From CAZNPA01 sp964575095 (GTDB lineage: Bacteria > Pseudomonadota > Alphaproteobacteria > Rickettsiales > SXRF01), in contig CAZNPA010000001.1 in NCBI GenBank assembly GCA_964575095.1, positions 248,001-312,000 of the forward strand: a DNA stretch of 64,000 nt. The letters run 5' to 3'. Shown piece by piece: positions 17,477 through 26,664 of the stretch. The first letter of the stretch is position 1, and every line of letters begins with the position of its first letter. The position numbers and the translations under genes are program-made. The notes under the pieces were generated by a model that was not told the DNA's origin, did no database searches, and worked only from the letters and a program-made list of their open reading frames with translations.

Positions 17477-20370
17477 ACTTCTCCCCATTCTTTCCGGCGC
17501 GTCAAATGTTCGTAATCGTTGTAGCGCGGCAGCAGCGACGGATTCGTCTCTGCCGCAAACGGTACGGCCGAATCGCCAAAATCGGCAATCAGTTTATCAA
17601 GCCGCTCCCGGCACTGCGCAAGCAGCGCCGGAATATTTTCCAACGTCGTGATTTCGCAATCCTCCTCACGCCCGGACAGTTTCCAGTATTCGAGCGCGCT
17701 AATACTATCGGCCTGCTTGTGCGCCAGCAGCATTAGCGCTTCCAGTTGCAATTGACTGGACAATCCATTTTTCCAATCTTTTTGCGTCGGCACGACGCCG
17801 GTTTTGTAATCAATGACGGCGGCGCTGCGATTTTTATCGATCTCGACACGGTCGACGCGCGCCTTGACCGCAAATTGCGGCGACACCTGCCAGTGCATAT
17901 CCTGCTCGGCGAGAACGGAAATATTGCGCGACCGCCGCTCACCTTCACGCGCGATCACCCACGCCGCCATCGCCTCAAAACGCGGCCACCACACGCACAT
18001 CACCGTCGGGCGATTATGATAGGCGGCAAACACTTCGCGCCCGGCGGCGATCAATTTCTCATAAGCATCCGAGGATAATACATCCGGCAAACGCCGGGCT
18101 AAAAGTTTGAGCGCGTCGTGCACCAGCGTGCCGAAATCCGCCAGATCCGGCTCCTGATCCAGCGGATCGAGCGGTTTTAGTTTCAACACGCGCTTGGCGT
18201 AAATGATGTAAGGATCGCGCTGCCAGAGATCGAAATCGGTGACGCCGATCTCGCGTGGCCGTGCCGACAGCGGCGGTAGCGGCTTAGGCGGCGCAAGCGA
18301 AAGCATTTCCGCCGGCGCATCAAGCACGGCCACCGCGCGTTCATATGTGCCGCCATCGGAAATCGCCGCCAGTACTTTACTGTCTTTGCCTTTGAGCAAT
18401 GTCTCCAGCCGCACCAGCCAGCGCGACGCTATCGTCGGCGCGCCTTCGGATTTTCGCGCACGCGTCAGGAACACCTCTTCCGCCGCGGCCAGCATATAAA
18501 AATCATGCGCGCCCTGACCGATGCTGCGCTCAAGCGGCGGCAAATCCAACTTTTCCCGCATCGGCCGGCTCATCCACGGATCGGCGGCAGGATGCGCCGG
18601 CCAAACGCCCTCGTTGAGGCCGCCCAAAATCACGCGGTCGAAACGCTGCAACCGCGCCTCGATCGGACTCAAGATGGAAAGACGCGGATGAAATCCGTAA
18701 CGTGGACGATACACTTGCGTGGCCAGCAGCGATTCAAAAAATGCCGGATACGCGCGTGGATCTATTTTCGTGACAACATCCGCATGTTCCACAATACGCG
18801 CCAACGCTTCCGCCAGCTGGTTGCCGTCATCGCCCACCCATAGAATCTCGTCGCCGGATTGATTGTCGGTCGACGCCAGCCACTCGGCCAATTGCAGATG
18901 CTCTTCCAATAATGCGGAAAGCGCCGTTGGTTTATTCGCGGCAAACAGGTCCGAAAGCGTTTTGGTTTTTTTCTCGATCGCTACAAGCAAATCATGTAGT
19001 GTTTTTTGCTGTTTGCCGTCGACGGTTTCGACCAATGATTGCCAACCGGAAGACGGGCGCACGCCGCGCAGATATTCTTTTTCGAGAATGCGCGAAAGCC
19101 GGCGGCATGCGGCGGAATCCCTGCCCGCCGCCGCCAGCGGATGACGCAGCACCGAAAGCAGATCCGCCGGCGCCGCCTCGGAAGCGATCATCTCTATCGC
19201 CAGCCGCAGCAAACATGCCGCAGGCGTTTCCAGAAGCGGCCGCCCGGCCGAATCATCGACAGCGATCCCGAAACGTTGCATCTGCGCCACCACCATGCGC
19301 GCCAGCGCGCGGTCTTGCGTCACCAGCGCCGCCGTGCGCCCGGGAATCTCCAGCGCTTCGCGCAATGTCACCGCGATCATGCGCGCTTCGTCCTGCGGCG
19401 TATCCGCCGCCAGCAACCGTACGTTTTTCATGCCCGCCGAGAGCGGGATTTCCGCCGCCGCCCAACCGGCCGTGGCCTGCGGCGGCTGCAATACGGCACG
19501 CAGGCATTGAATTCTTTCTTTCTTTAAAAATTCAGAAGGCAAAATTCCCACCGCGTTCCTTGCACACTCCATCCGTTCCAATAACTGCTTCAGCGCATAT
19601 TGCGGATGCGTGGCTTCCACCACATCCCATTCGCTGTCCGGCATGTCCTGGTCGAGCCCGGGCAGAATCACCTGACCGTGCGGCAGGCGCGCGATAACCG
19701 AGAGCAGCGCGGCGGTGGCCGGCTGCGTGCCAGTCGACCCGGCGGCGATGACAGGATGGCCGGGCGGATGGCGCTGCCAGTGCGCCGCCAGCGCCAGCAG
19801 CAAACGGTTGCGGCGATCGGCGGCGTCGATCACGCCTTCGCTTTCAAGCACCTTCGGCCAATGCCGGGAAACGATCTCCAGAAAATCGAGCGTCTGCTGC
19901 CAATGCTGCGCCAATTCCTGCGGCGCTAATTTTTTGAGCGCCTGCATATCGAGATGTTCCTGCGTCATGTCGTCGAGGAAGCGCGCGAGCTGCTGCGAAA
20001 GCGCCATCGCCTGCGACGGCGTATGTCGGGAAAACTGCATCACCAGCCGCGAAAGCAGCATCAGCCGACGCTCGGACGCAATGGCCGGCGGCAGATCCGG
20101 CATCATCAACCCGGCCAATAAATCCGACGGCAGGTCGTTTTCCTCGAGGTCGCCGATGGGGCGGATGCGCGGCAGGATCATCGGCTTACCGCCGGTGAGT
20201 GCGAGGAAGGTTTCCTGCAACGCCCGGCAAGCGCGGCGGTTGGGCAGCAGCACCAGAAGCTGTGCCAGACCGCTATCGTCGTTTTTATAACGATCGAGCA
20301 TCCACGCCGCCAGCGTATGCAGGAACGGCATCTCGGCAGGAATGGTGAGGCAACACGCCGCCTGCTTCAT
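17473..20370 (-). CDS. addB: AddB subunit (double-strand break repair)
   Basis: Partner of AddA; an inactivated-helicase-fold protein with a C-terminal nuclease domain that recognises and processes DNA ends. The 965-aa product has the alphaproteobacterial AddB N-terminus (LLVLLPNRRACRALQETFL, PRIRPIGDL), LGGLNEGVWPAHPAADPWMSRPMRE, and the nuclease motif AAVIDYKTGVVPTQKDW. I see no four-cysteine iron-sulfur cluster, as expected for this lineage. It lies upstream of addA in transcription order, but rcdA (antisense) intervenes, so addA probably needs its own promoter or long read-through. Confidence 0.94.
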   Translation of the reverse strand: MKQAACCLTIPAEMPFLHTLAAWMLDRYKNDDSGLAQLLVLLPNRRACRALQETFLALTGGKPMILPRIRPIGDLEENDLPSDLLAGLMMPDLPPAIASERRLMLLSRLVMQFSRHTPSQAMALSQQLARFLDDMTQEHLDMQALKKLAPQELAQHWQQTLDFLEIVSRHWPKVLESEGVIDAADRRNRLLLALAAHWQRHPPGHPVIAAGSTGTQPATAALLSVIARLPHGQVILPGLDQDMPDSEWDVVEATHPQYALKQLLERMECARNAVGILPSEFLKKERIQCLRAVLQPPQATAGWAAAEIPLSAGMKNVRLLAADTPQDEARMIAVTLREALEIPGRTAALVTQDRALARMVVAQMQRFGIAVDDSAGRPLLETPAACLLRLAIEMIASEAAPADLLSVLRHPLAAAGRDSAACRRLSRILEKEYLRGVRPSSGWQSLVETVDGKQQKTLHDLLVAIEKKTKTLSDLFAANKPTALSALLEEHLQLAEWLASTDNQSGDEILWVGDDGNQLAEALARIVEHADVVTKIDPRAYPAFFESLLATQVYRPRYGFHPRLSILSPIEARLQRFDRVILGGLNEGVWPAHPAADPWMSRPMREKLDLPPLERSIGQGAHDFYMLAAAEEVFLTRARKSEGAPTIASRWLVRLETLLKGKDSKVLAAISDGGTYERAVAVLDAPAEMLSLAPPKPLPPLSARPREIGVTDFDLWQRDPYIIYAKRVLKLKPLDPLDQEPDLADFGTLVHDALKLLARRLPDVLSSDAYEKLIAAGREVFAAYHNRPTVMCVWWPRFEAMAAWVIAREGERRSRNISVLAEQDMHWQVSPQFAVKARVDRVEIDKNRSAAVIDYKTGVVPTQKDWKNGLSSQLQLEALMLLAHKQADSISALEYWKLSGREEDCEITTLENIPALLAQCRERLDKLIADFGDSAVPFAAETNPSLLPRYNDYEHLTRRKEWGEV

Positions 20371-20394
20371 TGTATTTTAACCTCTGAAGGACTA

Positions 20395-20400
20395 TATAAT
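20395..20400 (+). promoter_or_regulatory. Candidate -10 box for the RepA-like ATPase gene
   Basis: Perfect TATAAT 42 bases before the ATG at 20443. The best upstream hexamer is TTGTAT at 20370-20375 with a long 19-base spacer, so the promoter is plausible but not strong. The same 72-base gap must also hold the addB promoter on the other strand. No clear Shine-Dalgarno precedes the ATG. Confidence 0.4.
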
Positions 20401-20442
20401 GGATACAGAATCCACATATTATCGCTTATACAGACTTACGCA

Positions 20443-22101
20443 ATGACTGCCCCGCCGGAAAATCTCCAACAGCTTCTTACCACGGAACTCGCCCTCCTGT
20501 GGTCGGCGCAGCATGCTGCCGGTCTGGAAGGCCATATGTGCCTCTATTCCTGCGAAACGCAGGTGCCGTTCCGCGCCAAGGAGCCCGGCGTCATATTCTG
20601 GTTCGGACCGGAGGATATCAGCGCCGCCGTACAGCAAATACTTACCCATTACAACAATGGCGAGCTTCCCAACACATCGCTCCTGCTCAATCCCATCGTA
20701 CATACCAAAAACGCCAACGGCGAATACCGGCCGCTGGGATCGGGCATCGTCTGGTCGACGTCGCTGTGCCTTGGCGTCGACGTGCTGAAAAACGAATCCG
20801 CCGACCGGCTGTGGGAAATCGGCGTGCAGGCCAGTCCCTTCCATCGCGGCGATAACGCGCGCGCCGGGCTCAAAATCATCGGCATCTGCCAGGACGCGCA
20901 ACCTGCCACAACAGACAAGAAAACCGTCACCGGCTGCCAGGAGCTTTACGACATCGCCGACATCCACAGCCCCGCCTACGCGCCCTATTACATGCTATCC
21001 GGCCTCGCTTACCTCACCAATAACGGCCTGTTCCAGCATCCCAGCATCGGCGATTTGTTTCCAAAAAACGTGCTGAGCGGCGGCACGTCCGGCGACAAGA
21101 TCGTGCGCGAGAGCGCCATCAACGTACAAAAAGTGCTCGACGCCGCCTATTGCTGGAACGCCTATGAACGCCATCACTCGCTCTATAAAAAATTCGGCAT
21201 CAATCCCGACGACGTCGCCCGCAACCTCAACTTCTTCGGGCTGGTCGCCCGCGACGTCAGCCTGTTCGACGCCACCGGCCCGATGCGAAAAGACGCCGAC
21301 GAAATGTTCGAATTCCTGGTGCCCGGCCTTGTGCCGCGCGGCAGCGTCACCCTCCTCGCCGGCTCCGGCGGCAGCGGCAAAAGCAGCCTGGCGCACCAGC
21401 TCTGCGTTATGGCCGCTACCGATTACGATCCGGGCGAGGAAGCGCCGCGCTGGCTGGGACAGAGGCTGGCGATTGAAAAATGCCGTGGCATCTGCGTCTA
21501 TTTCTCCGGCGAGGACGGCCCGCCGATCATCAATGCCCGCGCCGCCATCTTCGACCCCAAGGGGCGCGCCTCGCGGCTGATGTTCCAGCGCACCGATTTC
21601 AACGAGAATGAAAGTTTCGGCGAGCATCTAAAACGCCTGCAAAAAATACCGGACGTGCCGCTGATGGTTATCGACCCGGCGTGTAAATACCTTACCGGCG
21701 ACGAAGATGACAGCGCCACCGTCAGCAATTTTTTCGAAGCGCTGGAGGAATTCGCGCTGAAAAAAAATACCGCCATCGTCGTCGTGCATCATTTGCAAAA
21801 AGGCGCTTATCCCAAATCCACGCGCGAGGTCATCGACATGTTACGCGGATCGCAGGTGTTCGTTGACCGCCCGCGCGTCGTCATCGGCATCTGCCGCGAT
21901 GGCCCTTACACCATCGTCGGATTAGCCAAAAATAATATCCCACCTAACCTCGGCATGGTCACCGAAGAACGCATCTTCGCCCGCGACCCGAAAAAATTAC
22001 AACTGGTATGGCTGCCCGGACAGGAAGGCGTGCGCGACGCAACACTGCCGTCGGAAGAACTGGAAAAACTGGCGCAGGAAGCGCATAAGGAAGGAAGATA
22101 G
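20443..22101 (+). CDS. RepA-like AAA ATPase with unknown N-terminal domain
   Basis: The 552-aa protein has two parts. Residues 1 to about 285 match nothing I recognise. From about residue 290 it is a RecA-fold ATPase of the AAA_25/RepA group (hexameric plasmid helicases such as RSF1010 RepA): Walker A GSGGSGKSS at about 307-315, a PLMVIDPACKYLTGDEDD Walker B region, and AIVVVHHLQKGAYPKSTREVIDMLRGSQVFVDRPRVV, the typical RepA histidine/arginine segment. ATG 20443 was chosen because upstream codons overlap the addB start and lack homology. The end lies one base from the convergent T4SS lipoprotein gene. A helicase-like role linked to mobile DNA is inference. Confidence 0.78.
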   Translation: MTAPPENLQQLLTTELALLWSAQHAAGLEGHMCLYSCETQVPFRAKEPGVIFWFGPEDISAAVQQILTHYNNGELPNTSLLLNPIVHTKNANGEYRPLGSGIVWSTSLCLGVDVLKNESADRLWEIGVQASPFHRGDNARAGLKIIGICQDAQPATTDKKTVTGCQELYDIADIHSPAYAPYYMLSGLAYLTNNGLFQHPSIGDLFPKNVLSGGTSGDKIVRESAINVQKVLDAAYCWNAYERHHSLYKKFGINPDDVARNLNFFGLVARDVSLFDATGPMRKDADEMFEFLVPGLVPRGSVTLLAGSGGSGKSSLAHQLCVMAATDYDPGEEAPRWLGQRLAIEKCRGICVYFSGEDGPPIINARAAIFDPKGRASRLMFQRTDFNENESFGEHLKRLQKIPDVPLMVIDPACKYLTGDEDDSATVSNFFEALEEFALKKNTAIVVVHHLQKGAYPKSTREVIDMLRGSQVFVDRPRVVIGICRDGPYTIVGLAKNNIPPNLGMVTEERIFARDPKKLQLVWLPGQEGVRDATLPSEELEKLAQEAHKEGR

Positions 22102-22102
22102 C

Positions 22103-22270
22103 CTAGCTGGACAAACCGGTGTTCACCGGCCGATGAACGCAGGGGCTGTCGTCCGTACCCACGCAGGGACTTTTCAAATCCTCCACCGGATTCGAGCAAC
22201 CGCCGAGCAGCGTGAACGTAACCGCAACCAAAAGAAATCGTATCGTGCGTGTGTGCGTCATGCCCTGCAT
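22103..22270 (-). CDS. Small lipoprotein at the end of the T4SS operon (VirB7-like candidate)
   Basis: A 55-residue lipoprotein with a signal sequence RTIRFLLVAVTFTLLGGC. The lipobox LGGC predicts a lipidated Cys, leaving only ~30 mature residues including the cysteines in PCVGTDDSPCVHRPVN. Size, lipobox and position after virB6 suit a VirB7-type outer-membrane-core lipoprotein or a TrbK-like exclusion lipoprotein; sequence alone does not decide. Start 22270 has an AGG ten or so bases upstream; ATG 22261 is the alternative and removes three residues. Confidence 0.6.
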   Translation of the reverse strand: MQGMTHTRTIRFLLVAVTFTLLGGCSNPVEDLKSPCVGTDDSPCVHRPVNTGLSS

Positions 22271-22314
22271 TTTAATAACCTGCGGCATAATAGCAATAGC
22301 ATTCTGTTTTATTC

Positions 22315-23748
22315 CTATCTGACACCGACGGTCGGGGATGCCTGACCTTTGGCCGAAACGCCGGTACCCGGCGGCGCGGCCGGGACGCCGGGAGCACCAC
22401 CACCTCCACCGCGCGTGCCATCGGGGTTGACGCGCGCACCAGCCGCACCGGCGCCGCCATGACCACCCCTGCCGCCACGGAAATTAAACATTTCGTCGAA
22501 CGGATTCTGGCTGGACAGATCGGTCGCAGCGCCGGCCAGATCTCGCGCAATCATCAGCACCACCTGACTGAATCGCTTGCCGAGCTCGGCCAAAATGAAG
22601 AATATCAGCACGTCGACGATATCGATGGGGAATGTCGGGCCACCGCCGGCGGCGCCGTTCCATCCCCACGACCCGCCGTAAGGTTCATAACGGCCGCTGG
22701 CGCCGCCAGGCGCCGTGCATACCGCACCGGTCGTAGCCGTCGGGTTGCATATTTTATACCGCCAGAAATGGAAGTTGAACGGCGTGCCGCGCATGCTTTC
22801 GCTGGCTTCCGTCCAGCAGACCGGCACGTTGATAATCCGATCGATGGAAGATTGCACCAGCACCAGGAAGAAGGCGAAGAACGTAAACAGCAATATCGGC
22901 TGCAGGCAGGCGTTGATGACCTGATTCAGCCAGCCGTCGAACAGGTGGCGCGTGCGGTTGAACATGAGGCAGACGAGAAAAATGGGGGCAAGCCCGAACA
23001 GGAGCCCGCGTATCACCAGTGACATCAAATACACCCAGATGCCGGTCAGCAACGTGCCCAAGAATGACCACAAGGCGATGCCCATCAGCAGGGAATGCGC
23101 CAGACCATACGGCGAGGTAAATGTCGTTGCCGCCAGATGCACCCACATATTCGCCGAAAGCGCCTTGCTCACCGCCTGATCGAGCACGGCAAGCGGCCCG
23201 GTGCAGAAACCGTTGGCACAATCGGCCGGAATCGGCACCAAGGTGCCGAAGGCGATGGAGCTTACCTTGTTGATCAGCTCATCAGTTGCCGTATTGAAGA
23301 AAATCACGACATAATTACTGAAGAACCACCACGCGGAATCAGACAATAAAATGACAATGATGCCGACTTTCATCATGCGCGTGATAAAATCGAAGACGGT
23401 GATTTCCGTCATGCCGAAAGTGAATAATATGCCGTAGATGGCGATATAGAGCGTGAGCGCCGCCTGCGCCGCGCTGGTAAAAGAGCCGTCGCCAACGATG
23501 CCGGTAAACATCGCCTCCGAAAGCCCCATCATCACCGTCTGCACACCGGTGGCAACGGACGTAATCAGGCCGGGCGTGCCGGCAGGAACGTCGGTAGTGA
23601 ATTGCGGGCCGTCGGTGCAAACATCCGCCGGCTGGCTGGTTTGCGCCAGAACGGGCAATGCCATGAAGACGCATAAGCCGATCACGGCGAATAAAAGACG
23701 CCACGATGCCGTATGTTTTAACCACCGGTGCATGATGTTTGTAATCAT
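22315..23748 (-). CDS. virB6: VirB6-family T4SS inner-membrane protein (copy 3 in operon order)
   Basis: Polytopic channel component of a P-type type IV secretion system. The 477-aa protein has an N-terminal signal-like segment (LLFAVIGLCVFMALPVLAQ), several hydrophobic helices including ILFTFGMTEITVFDFITRM and WSFLGTLLTGIWVYLMSLVI, and the VirB6/TrbL hallmark ILLFTFFAFFLVLV. The C-terminal ~70 residues are Gly/Ala/Pro-rich (GGRGGHGGAGAAGARV), an extension like those of long rickettsial VirB6 proteins, though much shorter. It is the third tandem virB6; its ATG overlaps the previous stop by one base (TAATG). Confidence 0.86.
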   Translation of the reverse strand: MITNIMHRWLKHTASWRLLFAVIGLCVFMALPVLAQTSQPADVCTDGPQFTTDVPAGTPGLITSVATGVQTVMMGLSEAMFTGIVGDGSFTSAAQAALTLYIAIYGILFTFGMTEITVFDFITRMMKVGIIVILLSDSAWWFFSNYVVIFFNTATDELINKVSSIAFGTLVPIPADCANGFCTGPLAVLDQAVSKALSANMWVHLAATTFTSPYGLAHSLLMGIALWSFLGTLLTGIWVYLMSLVIRGLLFGLAPIFLVCLMFNRTRHLFDGWLNQVINACLQPILLFTFFAFFLVLVQSSIDRIINVPVCWTEASESMRGTPFNFHFWRYKICNPTATTGAVCTAPGGASGRYEPYGGSWGWNGAAGGGPTFPIDIVDVLIFFILAELGKRFSQVVLMIARDLAGAATDLSSQNPFDEMFNFRGGRGGHGGAGAAGARVNPDGTRGGGGGAPGVPAAPPGTGVSAKGQASPTVGVR

Positions 23749-25055
23749 TATCCTAACGCCCCCTTTGTCAACCGCGACTGCATTTTTTGCCAGCCCTGCC
23801 TGACGCTTTGCTCCATATTCGACGGCCGCATGGTAATGCCGCTTCGGGCATTGGCGATGTTATCGGCAATATTCGGTATCTGGTTGATCAGCGTCTTAAG
23901 AAAGGAGGTGTATATCCACAGTTGAATGAAGGCAAAAATCACTTTCTGCATGATACTAATGTTATTGGGGCCGAAATCAATGCCGGGCGTGCTGAAGCTG
24001 CTGGCGTCGTGTGCGCGGCGAGCAGCGGGATTGATAAACGTCTGCACCGCCGGCGTGCCGACATTGTTTTCACCCGACGCTTTCTGTAGCCGCGCCGCCA
24101 TATTGGGATCGCTCGGTATCATCCAGCTGAACTGCGGCTGGTTACTCTTCCAGTAGGGGCTGAAATCCGTATTTTGCGGCGCATAGTGACAACTTCCCTG
24201 GCAAATAGAGTAAAAAATATTCTCCACCATCTCAATGAAAAAGGGGATAAACAACCACATCGTGCCGGCGATCAATATCGGCACCAGCATCGTCGCAAAC
24301 AGCGTATCCAGCCATTTGATGAAATAACGTTCAGTGTATAAAAACAGCGCCATCGGCACGATAAATATGGAAATCGCCAGCAAAAATCCTATGGCGGCAA
24401 AAGAGAGTATGTAAATGAACATCAGACGGAAAACAAACAGCAGCACATTAATAATGGCGGATATGCCGGCCACGAACAGCATCGTTCCCACGGTGGACGA
24501 AAGCATGGCGGCTCCTATCAGTCCCATCAAACCTCTTTGCATATTCTGCCCGGTGGAGACGTGGCCAAAGCCGATGATGCGCCCCAGTATCGATTGATCT
24601 ATCCACGCAAAAAACGATCCCAAGCCGCCGCCGCCAATGGAACCGCTCACCAAAACAATTAAGTGTTCTTCCACCCGGAATATACCCGTCGCTAAGGCCG
24701 TTGCATTGGTGATGAACCAAATCACCAGCCCAAAACGCAACAGCACGCTGACGCCGTGGTGCCATGAGGTCGCCTTGCCACCGAGCATCTGCATGCCGAA
24801 CCGTGCGATCGCCAACACCAGCATCGCCGATACTATTGGCATCATATAGGCCGAAAGCTGCGATATGATCTGCAATGTGGCGCCATAAATGTTGCCTATC
24901 ATGCATGAAGAAAGTTTGGTAGTTATCTGATTCCAGTCTGGCCGCCAACCAACATTCGACCCGCACCACTGATCGAGCGTGCTGGCGGCAAAGGCTGCCG
25001 CCGGGAGGCACAACAGGAACGCCAGGCTGAAAAATGAGAGGCGGGCGTATTTCAT
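23748..25055 (-). CDS. virB6: VirB6-family T4SS inner-membrane protein (copy 2)
   Basis: 435 aa with a cleavable-looking signal peptide (FSLAFLLCLPAAAFA), then LDQWCGSNVGWRPDW and a set of membrane helices: YMMPIVSAMLVLAIARFGM, AAMLSSTVGTMLFVAGISAIINVLLFVFRLMFIYILSFAAIGFLLAISIFIVP. A periplasmic loop carries a CQGSCHY cysteine pair. It is clearly paralogous in layout to its two neighbours but diverged in sequence, as in the tandem rickettsial virB6 families. The next copy begins on its stop codon. It is probably assembled with VirB3 and VirB4 at the inner membrane. Confidence 0.87.
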   Translation of the reverse strand: MKYARLSFFSLAFLLCLPAAAFAASTLDQWCGSNVGWRPDWNQITTKLSSCMIGNIYGATLQIISQLSAYMMPIVSAMLVLAIARFGMQMLGGKATSWHHGVSVLLRFGLVIWFITNATALATGIFRVEEHLIVLVSGSIGGGGLGSFFAWIDQSILGRIIGFGHVSTGQNMQRGLMGLIGAAMLSSTVGTMLFVAGISAIINVLLFVFRLMFIYILSFAAIGFLLAISIFIVPMALFLYTERYFIKWLDTLFATMLVPILIAGTMWLFIPFFIEMVENIFYSICQGSCHYAPQNTDFSPYWKSNQPQFSWMIPSDPNMAARLQKASGENNVGTPAVQTFINPAARRAHDASSFSTPGIDFGPNNISIMQKVIFAFIQLWIYTSFLKTLINQIPNIADNIANARSGITMRPSNMEQSVRQGWQKMQSRLTKGALG

Positions 25056-25056
25056 C

Positions 25057-26664
25057 TTACGTTCCCCCCATCAGCTTGCCGCGCAAATTATTGACCATGC
25101 CGGCGCCCGGCGGAGAAAGCGACCCGGAACCAAAGGTCGGCGTCGCCAGCACGTCGCCAACAACACCGCTGCCGATAAAGGGCAGGAATTCCAACATCAT
25201 CATGAAGATATAGGTCACGGCCACCGCCATGATTAGGGAAAGAAACGCGGTGATGATATAGCCGCGGGTGATGCTGGCACCGACGTCAAGATCCGTGCAC
25301 GCCGAATTCCCGGCCGGCTGATTGACAACACAGGCCATCCATTCCCAGTCCACGACCTGAGACGGCATATCCACTGAAAAAAACCATGTGCCTAATCCCA
25401 GATGTTCATAAATATTCTTGGCACCGCCGGCTTTCCAGAAATTTTTATTCCAGTCGCAATTCTGGTTGGGATCGGGGTTGTCGGCATCGCAGCCCTGAGT
25501 CGTGGCTTCGGGCAGTTTATCGAGCACTCCGGTCTGTATCTTGTCCAGCACCAGCGAGCATGGCGTTCCCGGCGGGCACGGCTTGGTGGCATGATAGGAA
25601 TCGATATTGACGGCATAGTTGCCATGCGATTTCTCGGAATACGCCGCCTTGCTGGTTAAATAATTACCGATCCTGAACTGATCCGGATGGGTATGGTAGT
25701 CCGAATCGGGATCGCCGCCGACCAGCACATTGTAGAGAGAATACGGCCCGCTATAGACCACGGCATCGAACGCCGCCAGCAGCATGGCCAGGTACGTAAA
25801 CAGGAAAATAGGCTGAATGATGAATCCCAGCGTCAATTTCAACCATTTTTCAAAGTAGCCTTTGGTGACGCGCAGCAGCATCAGCGGCAGGAAGATAGGG
25901 GCGATTATGGCCATGATCGCCAGCGCCAGGTACGACATGATGAAGATATAGACGGCGCGGACGATGGCGAACAATACCTGGATGATAAGGAGAAATCCCA
26001 AGGATCCGACGAAGAAACCGGCGGCGCTGGAAAGTACGCAGGCCAGGAAAAATCCGCCGATGCCGCTCGAAACGGGAGTGAAAATACCACCCACCAAACT
26101 ATCGAGCACGCAATCGACGCGATACCAGACCAGCCGGGTGGGATCTGCCGGCGGCGCTCCGGCATAGGTCTGGCAGGCACTGGAGAAATAAGGGTTCACG
26201 TCGACGTAATTGGTGACCACGGCCAGCAATTCGCCCATCGCATCGAGCAGCGCGCCGAAGAGATACTGAAAATTAAACGCCACACCGGTAAAGAGCATCA
26301 CCAGTACGCCGATCTTCACTAACAGTACGGCGCCGAGCCGTACCACGAACCGCATCTTTCCGGTCGCCATCATGATGCCCCAGGCGGCAATGGCGATGGT
26401 GATGATGGCGGCCAGCGTGCCGTACATATACGCCATGAACGGCGCCAGAAAAGCATTGGCGGCCGCAAGCACCGTGCTGGTGATGCAGACGACGATGCGC
26501 TGCGTGAATCCGGGAAGCGAGGGGCACACACCCTGCCAGTTAGGATCGGGCGGATTGAAATTGTAGGCGTACGACGGCAACGGGAAAAGCAGCAGAATTG
26601 CCAGCCCGACTACGCTCAGCCACAGGCTAAGACGAAAATTGTTTTTTAGGGTCCTTGGCAGCAA
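25057..26664 (-). CDS. virB6: VirB6-family T4SS inner-membrane protein (copy 1)
   Basis: 535 aa, first of three tandem virB6 genes after virB4. It has a signal peptide (LWLSVVGLAILLLFPLPSYA), conserved membrane helices (FVVRLGAVLLVKIGVLVMLFTGVAF; AVYIFIMSYLALAIMAIIAPIFLPLMLL) and a large loop with paired cysteines (CPPGTPCSL, CDADNPDPNQNC), probably periplasmic and disulfide-bonded. The start is a TTG at 26664 preceded by GGAG; it overlaps the virB4 3' end by 38 bases, and no ATG exists before the signal peptide. The final ~30 residues are Gly/Pro-rich. Confidence 0.86.
   Translation of the reverse strand: MLPRTLKNNFRLSLWLSVVGLAILLLFPLPSYAYNFNPPDPNWQGVCPSLPGFTQRIVVCITSTVLAAANAFLAPFMAYMYGTLAAIITIAIAAWGIMMATGKMRFVVRLGAVLLVKIGVLVMLFTGVAFNFQYLFGALLDAMGELLAVVTNYVDVNPYFSSACQTYAGAPPADPTRLVWYRVDCVLDSLVGGIFTPVSSGIGGFFLACVLSSAAGFFVGSLGFLLIIQVLFAIVRAVYIFIMSYLALAIMAIIAPIFLPLMLLRVTKGYFEKWLKLTLGFIIQPIFLFTYLAMLLAAFDAVVYSGPYSLYNVLVGGDPDSDYHTHPDQFRIGNYLTSKAAYSEKSHGNYAVNIDSYHATKPCPPGTPCSLVLDKIQTGVLDKLPEATTQGCDADNPDPNQNCDWNKNFWKAGGAKNIYEHLGLGTWFFSVDMPSQVVDWEWMACVVNQPAGNSACTDLDVGASITRGYIITAFLSLIMAVAVTYIFMMMLEFLPFIGSGVVGDVLATPTFGSGSLSPPGAGMVNNLRGKLMGGT

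Noticed and set aside
20443..22101. Reading the RepA-like gene as a complete plasmid replication module or prophage
   Set aside because: There is no partner repC, relaxase, integrase, origin iterons or phage gene in the surroundings; only the ATPase fold is supported.
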